Positions 59,286 through 64,000 of a DNA stretch of 64,000 bases are shown here, piece by piece. A program made the position numbers and the translations under genes. The DNA is taken from contig NW_026570448.1 of the NCBI RefSeq assembly GCF_019649055.1, forward strand, positions 1-64,000, read 5' to 3'. Position 1 is the first letter of the stretch. Every line of letters starts with the position of its first letter. A model generated the notes under the pieces. It worked only from the letters and a program-made list of their open reading frames with translations. It was not told the origin of the DNA and did no database searches. Source of the stretch: Paramacrobiotus metropolitanus. Lineage: Eukaryota > Tardigrada > Eutardigrada > Parachela > Macrobiotidae.

Positions 59286-60159
59286 TTATCCGGACCGAGT
59301 GCGGCACCAGCGGGTAACGTCCTGTCCGTTAAGATACCACCATCTGCCGCAGTTATCACAGTCGACCACGCACTGTGCACCCGGCACGTTCGGACAGCGA
59401 TCAAAGCGCGGATCACACCACGCTCGTATTGGGAAGCATCCCGGCTCGCTGTTTGGGGGACAAGACGGGGGTGCATCTATCAAAAAACCCAAGATACTAA
59501 TTAACGGGAATCACGAATTAAAAACCACCCATCCAACATGCACCACCCAGGAGTCCAGGACCTACCGGATGTTTGGTTGCCAAATTGTGTAGTACTAGCA
59601 ACCGTTGTGGTACTGGTTGACTCGGGAAGTGGATGATGCATTGGCCCATCGTACACCGTATCCCCGTAAAGTGATCCGTACAGCGGCTGTTGCAGACTGA
59701 TTCCGCCCGTTGCACGATATCCTAACACTGGTAGGTGTCCTTGCCCAGGACGGCCAGCTCTGTACATGCTTTTACGAGTGTAATATTCAGGATAACCGAC
59801 TCCTGGGAATTTCTGGCCAATATTCGCCAGTGGGAAGCGATAGATGGAGGACCGGCTGGGATCTCCTCGCCGCACTGACTCGACCTCATAATGCAGTCGC
59901 CGATCCGGCCGAACCGCATAGTACGGGCCGTTCTGTCGCATGTAGATGAAAAGGTCATGGTTTTGGCTCTTTTCCATACCCGTCGTCGCAACCTGAGAAA
60001 AACCACCCTGTAAACTACAAGGCGATTGAAACTTAATAGATTACATTCAGTTTTTAGTCTTACAGCGTAATCACCGGTAAAAACAACTGCTATTAAAATA
60101 TTCGATAGTGTTTGAAAATAACCGATTTTTAAAGTGAATCTTCGCGTTACCGGAAGCAT
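59286..60159 (-). CDS. Putative secreted Tyr/Pro-rich protein with C-terminal cysteine-rich domain, 3 exons, 237 aa
   Basis: Exons (minus): 60064-60159, 59566-59992 and 59286-59476, phases consistent. Exon 1 codes a basic then hydrophobic N-terminus (MLPVTRRFTLKIG... ILIAVVFTG) that can serve as a signal peptide. Exon 2 is Tyr/Gly/Pro/Arg-rich and ends Ser/Thr-rich. Exon 3 is the cysteine-rich module CPPNSEPGCF...WCDPRFDRCPNVPGAQCVVDCDNCG..WYLNGQD. The module is shared with the next two loci. No known family recognised; a structural or extracellular role is a guess. The exon 1/2 join has an alternative (donor gtgatt with acceptor 12 bases upstream). It ends earlier than the 62-kb copy. Confidence 0.55.
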
Positions 60160-60769
60160 AAACCACTGGAAGAGGAAATACACGAGAGAGCAGCCAACTT
60201 GCATTATGTTAAGGATTTTTAAAGGAGAGCTGTATCCGTCCGAATCAGGCCGATATAAAAAAATGTACTCTAAAGACTAAAGCATGTGCTTTCGAAAATG
60301 TTCAGAAAGTGCATTACAGGCATGTGATATTATTTACGACCACAGACGGCGTTAATTAAATTTATCAAGATATTAAACCGAGCTTGGTAAATCAAGATAT
60401 ACCGATCCACTTTTACCGGTATTTGCATAACCAGTACAGCTTTTTGCTGCTACCAGAGGAAAGTGCATTTCGGCGATAAGAAAACGTATCGCGCACGATC
60501 TGATTATTGCATAATATCACGCACCTAGAGAGTTACAAAATTCAGGTGAATTTAATACATGACTGGGTGCGGCACAATCCTAAGACGGACAATTCACAGT
60601 TAAAGCCAAAAAAATTGCGTTTTTACTGTTGGAAAATTGATTTGCCAAAAGCACCATACAATTTTTAATAAAGTAGTGTATAGTTACGTGCCATATATAA
60701 AATTTTCTCGTTACAAAGGCTGCCGTTACCGTCAGTAGTTATCAAGTTGCAGTAACATTCTTGCCGGTA

Positions 60770-61077
60770 TCATCTTAAAGAGTTCTTTGCACACGTCTTC
60801 CCGCGGCACGGCTCTACAGAGCACTGGAGCGGTACATTTGTGGGACAACTATTATCCGGTGGGCAGATGGTTGGGGTGCGGACGGTTGTTTTCGACGGAT
60901 AGCGTAGTGAGGAAAGATCCTGCCCATTCAGGTACCATTTCATACCGCAGAGATCGCAGTTAACGACACACTGCGCCGTTGGGACACCGGGACAGTGGTC
61001 GAAGCTTGGATGACACCAGGCGCGGATGGCAACATAGGCGGGTGTGAATTCCGACGGCGGGCAAGTTGGGATGGAAC
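60770..61077 (-). pseudogene. Cysteine-rich module, second tandem copy, 3' end frameshifted
   Basis: The exon starts after an aacatag acceptor and encodes IPTCPPSE...AIRAWCHPSFDHCPGVPTAQCVVNCDLCG..WYLNGQDL and then EPCRGKTCAKNS. Compared with the 62-kb copy, about 45 bases are missing after KNS. The frame shifts to an early TGA, while the matching end (DDTGKNVTAT) survives in another frame. No good exon 1 was found: upstream at about 61,760 a stretch resembles the start of the 59-kb gene but has TTA where the ATG should be. It is probably a pseudogene, though a short product is possible. Confidence 0.55.
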
Positions 61078-61195
61078 CTATGTTAAGGGAACCAGCTTTA
61101 CAAACTTTTGCCAAATGACTTCGCAACGCAATACATCCCAGTATTCATAGGGTGCTCATAGTATTCATATTCCTTAAGCGCGCTTTTTCACAGCA

Positions 61196-61417
61196 TTAAG
61201 CCCAATCTTCGTTAAAAAACTGGTAAAGGTAATTACATGGTTGATTCGGTAAACCGTTGTCTGCAAGAAAGAAACTTACGAGAAAACAGCAGACCTTATA
61301 CAGTACTCGTTTGATCATATAGATATGGCGTCGACTGGCACTAATTTTGGAATAAAATACTAGAGTAGTATGTACAGTGGACTTCATAAATGTGGTTACA
61401 CTTAGCCACCCGTACAC
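61196..61417 (-). CDS. Possible signal-peptide exon or micro-ORF
   Basis: From an internal ATG near 61,316 it reads MIKRVLYKVCCFLVSFFLAD, a convincing signal peptide, then 20 polar residues to TAA. It lies just upstream of the second cysteine-rich copy on the same strand, so it may be its leader exon. No strong donor site is visible before the stop. Confidence 0.25.
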   Translation of the reverse strand: MYGWLSVTTFMKSTVHTTLVFYSKISASRRHIYMIKRVLYKVCCFLVSFFLADNGLPNQPCNYLYQFFNEDWA

Positions 61418-61465
61418 ATAGCGCTATCGCCTTTAAGTGTAACCACATTTATTAAGTCCATTGTA
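61373..61465. mobile_element. About 90-bp foldback MITE with Tc1/mariner-like ends
   Basis: TACAGTGGACTTCATAAATG at 61,373 is inverted as CATTTATTAAGTCCATTGTA ending at 61,465. The arms pair over about 34 bases (GTGGTTACACTT is shared) around a roughly 25-base centre. The outermost TA on each side fits a TA target duplication, and CAGTGG is a common Tc1/mariner start. Confidence 0.65.
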
Positions 61466-62164
61466 GTACGCAAACACAGAATTAAACCACAATAAATTTC
61501 GTTTCAGTACGATTATTCCAAGTACAGTAGTAATAGAATAACTATAGAAGTAACCGTTGTGTAAAAGAAGGAAACCGTTGTGTTGCTGCGCAGTGTTGTT
61601 GTGTACTACTTAGTTATGGAAGTAAACCGGGTATTGTCGACTTGTGGTAGCGTTTGGCGTCGCAGTGTAACAAATCAATCAACGTTAACAGTTAAAGCAG
61701 TTAAACAAATTACACAGGAATTCATTCATTGCATATACCGGAAGTAAGAACCACTGGAAGACGAGAGACGTAACTGAGTGACCAAAATCCATTAGGCCAC
61801 GGTTTATAAAGAAGCAAGAAGTGTTCGGCAGCGAGCGGTTTTTTACGTAGCGTACAAAGCGTAAGCCGGCGTTTTTGTTTATCAAAGTAGATTAAAATGA
61901 TATGTAGGCATATGGTAAAATTTGAAGTAATATAAATTAGGAATAAAGACGGCGTACACAAAAATAATCGCATTTGACGAAACTCGATGCGGCGAGGCAT
62001 TTTGCACAACTAGCCACCAACGTCGCGTTTTATTACCTGAAAATTAATTTGTCCAAAAAGGACATACAGTTTCAAATCATAATGTAAGTCTTTGCCGTTA
62101 TGAAAGCATCAAATATGCACGAAGGCAACACTTTACACGTAGGCAATGTGAAATGCACCGGTAC

Positions 62165-62547
62165 TTAACATGAAGCAGTAACATTCCTTCCGGTATTATC
62201 ATAAAAGTACGCATTACAGCCTCCGCAGTAGTTATTACAGCACGTCGCGTAGGAGTTATTGGCGCACGTCTTCCCACGGCACGGCTCTTCGAAACACTGG
62301 ACAACCGGCGTCCCAGCAGGGCAACTATTCCCCGGTGGGCAAACTGTAGTGGGAATCGCGGTACTGGTGACGGTGGCATTAACCCAGCACTGCGAGGAGA
62401 CATCCTGTCCGTGCAGGTAAAATTTAAAACCGCAGCAATCGCAGTCAGCAACACACTCCGCCGTTGGCACACCGGGACACTGGACGTGCGAACCACACAA
62501 GGGTCCAAATTGCACGCAGAGGGGTCCGGGATCCGGAGGGCAGTTGC
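62165..62547 (-). CDS. Cysteine-rich secreted-type module, third tandem copy (fullest), exon only
   Basis: The exon begins after an acgtactag acceptor (phase 1) and is open to TAA. It encodes CPPDPGPLC...CGSHVQCPGVPTAECVADCDCCGFKFYLHGQDVSSQC, a Thr-rich linker, then CPPGNSCPAG...CFEEPCRGKTC...CCNNYCGGCNAYFYDNTG. It has 20 or more cysteines, many paired, as in disulfide-rich secreted proteins. I could not find its first exon upstream (62,548-62,760). It is the most complete version of the module shared with 59.3 and 60.8 kb. Confidence 0.5.
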
Positions 62548-63242
62548 CTAGTACGTTAAGGGACCGTGGGCTTAATAATTAGTTTTAGCGCAACGTGATG
62601 CAAGTACAGTATACATAGGGTACACACAAAGGCTCGTCTACTGATCACAAGCTGTATGCTGTATTAATTATTCCGAAAACAAGACAACTAAACGCTATCT
62701 GCAGAATTACCTAGTTGTACGAGAGCTTGACATTGCACCATTAAGATCACCCAGTGCAAATCTGTAACCCGAACAGGGGTTGTTTGGGCCTGTCAAACTC
62801 CCCTGTTCGGGACCAGAAACCAAGTCCGAGGTGCCATTGTGCGGGCCAGAGAGCTCAGGCCTACCGGCAAACGGGCGGAAGGCCTATTTGTAGACCCACT
62901 CTGAGCAAGTTCTGGTTCCGCCTGGGCCTATCCAAACACGATATGTAACAGCATTCAGGCCCAGTCCAGACATTAATTGACTTTGATTTACAGTAGCTTT
63001 TTTATTTTATATTTACTTAAACCAACGCCTTAACACGACTTAGAAGCTTTATTATTAAGTGATATACAATTAGCAGGCTTTATTAATATTTATATAACAT
63101 AATGAGCATGTAGCGCATCACATGCAGTGATCACAAAGCTGCTTTAATCACGTCATAAACATGTAAAAACAAGATGCACAGCGTATATGTATGTGTACAA
63201 TCATTTCTCAGTATTTCGGCTCAATAATTTCGTAATTAGCAT
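62548..63242. other. Spacer with a short inverted repeat
   Basis: CCCGAACAGGGG (about 62,768) and CCCCTGTTCGGG (about 62,802) form a 12-bp perfect stem. GGGCCTG words recur nearby (62,790; about 62,928 as GGGCCTA). No gene recognised. Confidence 0.5.
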
Positions 63243-63418
63243 TCACATCAGCTCTGTTCGAAGGCGCCTCCGACAGTCCGACCCGATGGCATACAGCTTC
63301 TCTCGCAACTTCTTGTTGGAAATATTCGGCAGCTTCAGTGGGTTCATGCGCGTGCTGGCTGTGGGCAGGCGTTCTTGAATAATGTTCATCGGGAAATGGG
63401 GAATTTCTGCGAAAAATC
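63243..63418 (-). pseudogene. Last exon of a HECT-type E3 ubiquitin ligase, catalytic Cys replaced by Arg
   Basis: After a taattgcag acceptor the exon reads GFFAEIPHFPMNIIQERLPT-AST-R-MNPLKLPN...LREKLYAI, the end of the HECT C-lobe (UBE3B/UBE3C-like). HECT enzymes carry their ubiquitin-accepting cysteine in LPTAxTC; here the codon is CGC (Arg), one transition from TGC. After YAI the expected terminus is found only in the next frame (GGAFEQS then stop at 63,248), implying a one-base shift; the current frame stops at 63,243. Upstream exons lie beyond 63.45 kb or outside the window. It is either a pseudogene or a non-catalytic paralogue. Confidence 0.65.
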
Positions 63419-64000
63419 CTGCAATTAAATATTTTACTTGTTAATCCACTCATTAGTCAATAAAAATAATAATTTTAACACTTTAAATCAATAATTTATT
63501 GCAGTTTGAAAATAACAAAAATGGACTACAAACAATCAGGTTTTTTTCCACAAACTGCAATTCACACACACGCGAAGTAAATTATCTACAATAAGGTGCG
63601 ACAATAATAAATTATTTAAAAAATAGAACAACAGTAGTATGTAGTTTAATACGCGTTGTAGTTGCGTGTCCCATCAGAATAAATTTAGTGTAAATAGTTC
63701 CCATCAGTATTTAGTATAAACAGTTACGTGTCTCATCAGTATAAATAGTTTCCCAGTGCAAATAAACTATACGAGTATTTCTGCTTGTTTGCATATACTG
63801 ATAATATTACTGTATTCAAATTACTTTTAACGCTACGCACGCACCTGCACGGGATCATCCTGTTTTCAAATTTCTATCAATTTCCACATCTTTCGGAACA
63901 TTTTTGCTTGATCCTGAGCCGTGGAAGGTTTCGACAAGGCGGTTTCTCAGTGGAAAAAAGGGTTTTGACGATCAGACAACTGACGCAAGTCGAGAGCTGG
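63419..64000. other. AT-rich sequence at window edge
   Basis: Presumed intron of the HECT-type gene. A CCCATCAGTATAAATAGTT-like word recurs about three times between 63,670 and 63,745. No convincing further HECT exon was recognised. Confidence 0.35.

Noticed and set aside
1-64000. CRISPR arrays, bacterial operons or prophage
   Set aside because: Introns, repeats and gene content are eukaryotic; no direct-repeat/spacer arrays were seen.

Overview
The window is nuclear DNA of an invertebrate animal. Every cellular gene I can model is split by GT-AG introns. Exons are GC-rich and protein-like, while introns and spacers are very AT-rich. The domain set is metazoan: a UBASH3/Sts-type phosphatase, a Gal3ST-type sulfotransferase, a SUV39/EHMT-type pre-SET/SET protein with ankyrin repeats, and a HECT E3 ligase. 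The overall look, including a rapidly evolving F-box-like family, fits a small-genome ecdysozoan. A tardigrade is my best guess, but that is inference, not proof.

Left third, 1 to about 30 kb. Positions 1-8.9 kb hold the 5' part of a large LTR-type retroelement read leftward (minus strand): a coiled-coil-rich Gag extension, a canonical Gag with a CCHC knuckle, a linker ORF, a DTGA aspartic protease and a further ORF with paired CxxC motifs. Any reverse transcriptase would lie beyond the left edge. Next come a four-exon MFS sugar transporter (10.58-13.04 kb, +) and a two-exon Gal3ST-like sulfotransferase (16.68-22.74 kb, +). The sulfotransferase intron contains a decayed R2-type non-LTR retrotransposon inserted in an 18-bp minisatellite. 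A three-exon gene with a Tudor-like N-terminus and an F-box-like segment follows (24.14-26.29 kb, +). A broken duplicate of the sulfotransferase lies at 27.55-29.88 kb.

Middle, 30.9-43.1 kb, minus strand: a seven-exon gene for a 768-residue ankyrin/pre-SET/SET protein. Its Zn3Cys9 pre-SET is intact but its SET active-site motifs are degenerate. Its 5.2-kb intron 3 holds a complete hAT-type element (35,765-39,310) with 19-bp terminal inverted repeats and an 8-bp target-site duplication. Two other introns of the gene contain tandem duplications that copy the exon end together with its splice donor.

Right third, minus strand: a nine-exon UBASH3-like gene (46.16-58.32 kb; UBA, 2H phosphoesterase, SH3, histidine phosphatase). 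Its introns are peppered with copies of a motif matching the Pol III A box of tRNA genes, probably an old SINE. Then come three tandem cysteine-rich, probably secreted, genes or gene fragments (59.29-62.55 kb). At the right edge is the last exon of a HECT-type ubiquitin ligase whose catalytic cysteine codon reads arginine.

The cellular genes do not form a pathway. The main themes are transposon load, local duplication and decay, and enzyme-family proteins with lost catalytic residues. Exon joins were checked by hand for phase and splice consensus; no transcript data were available.
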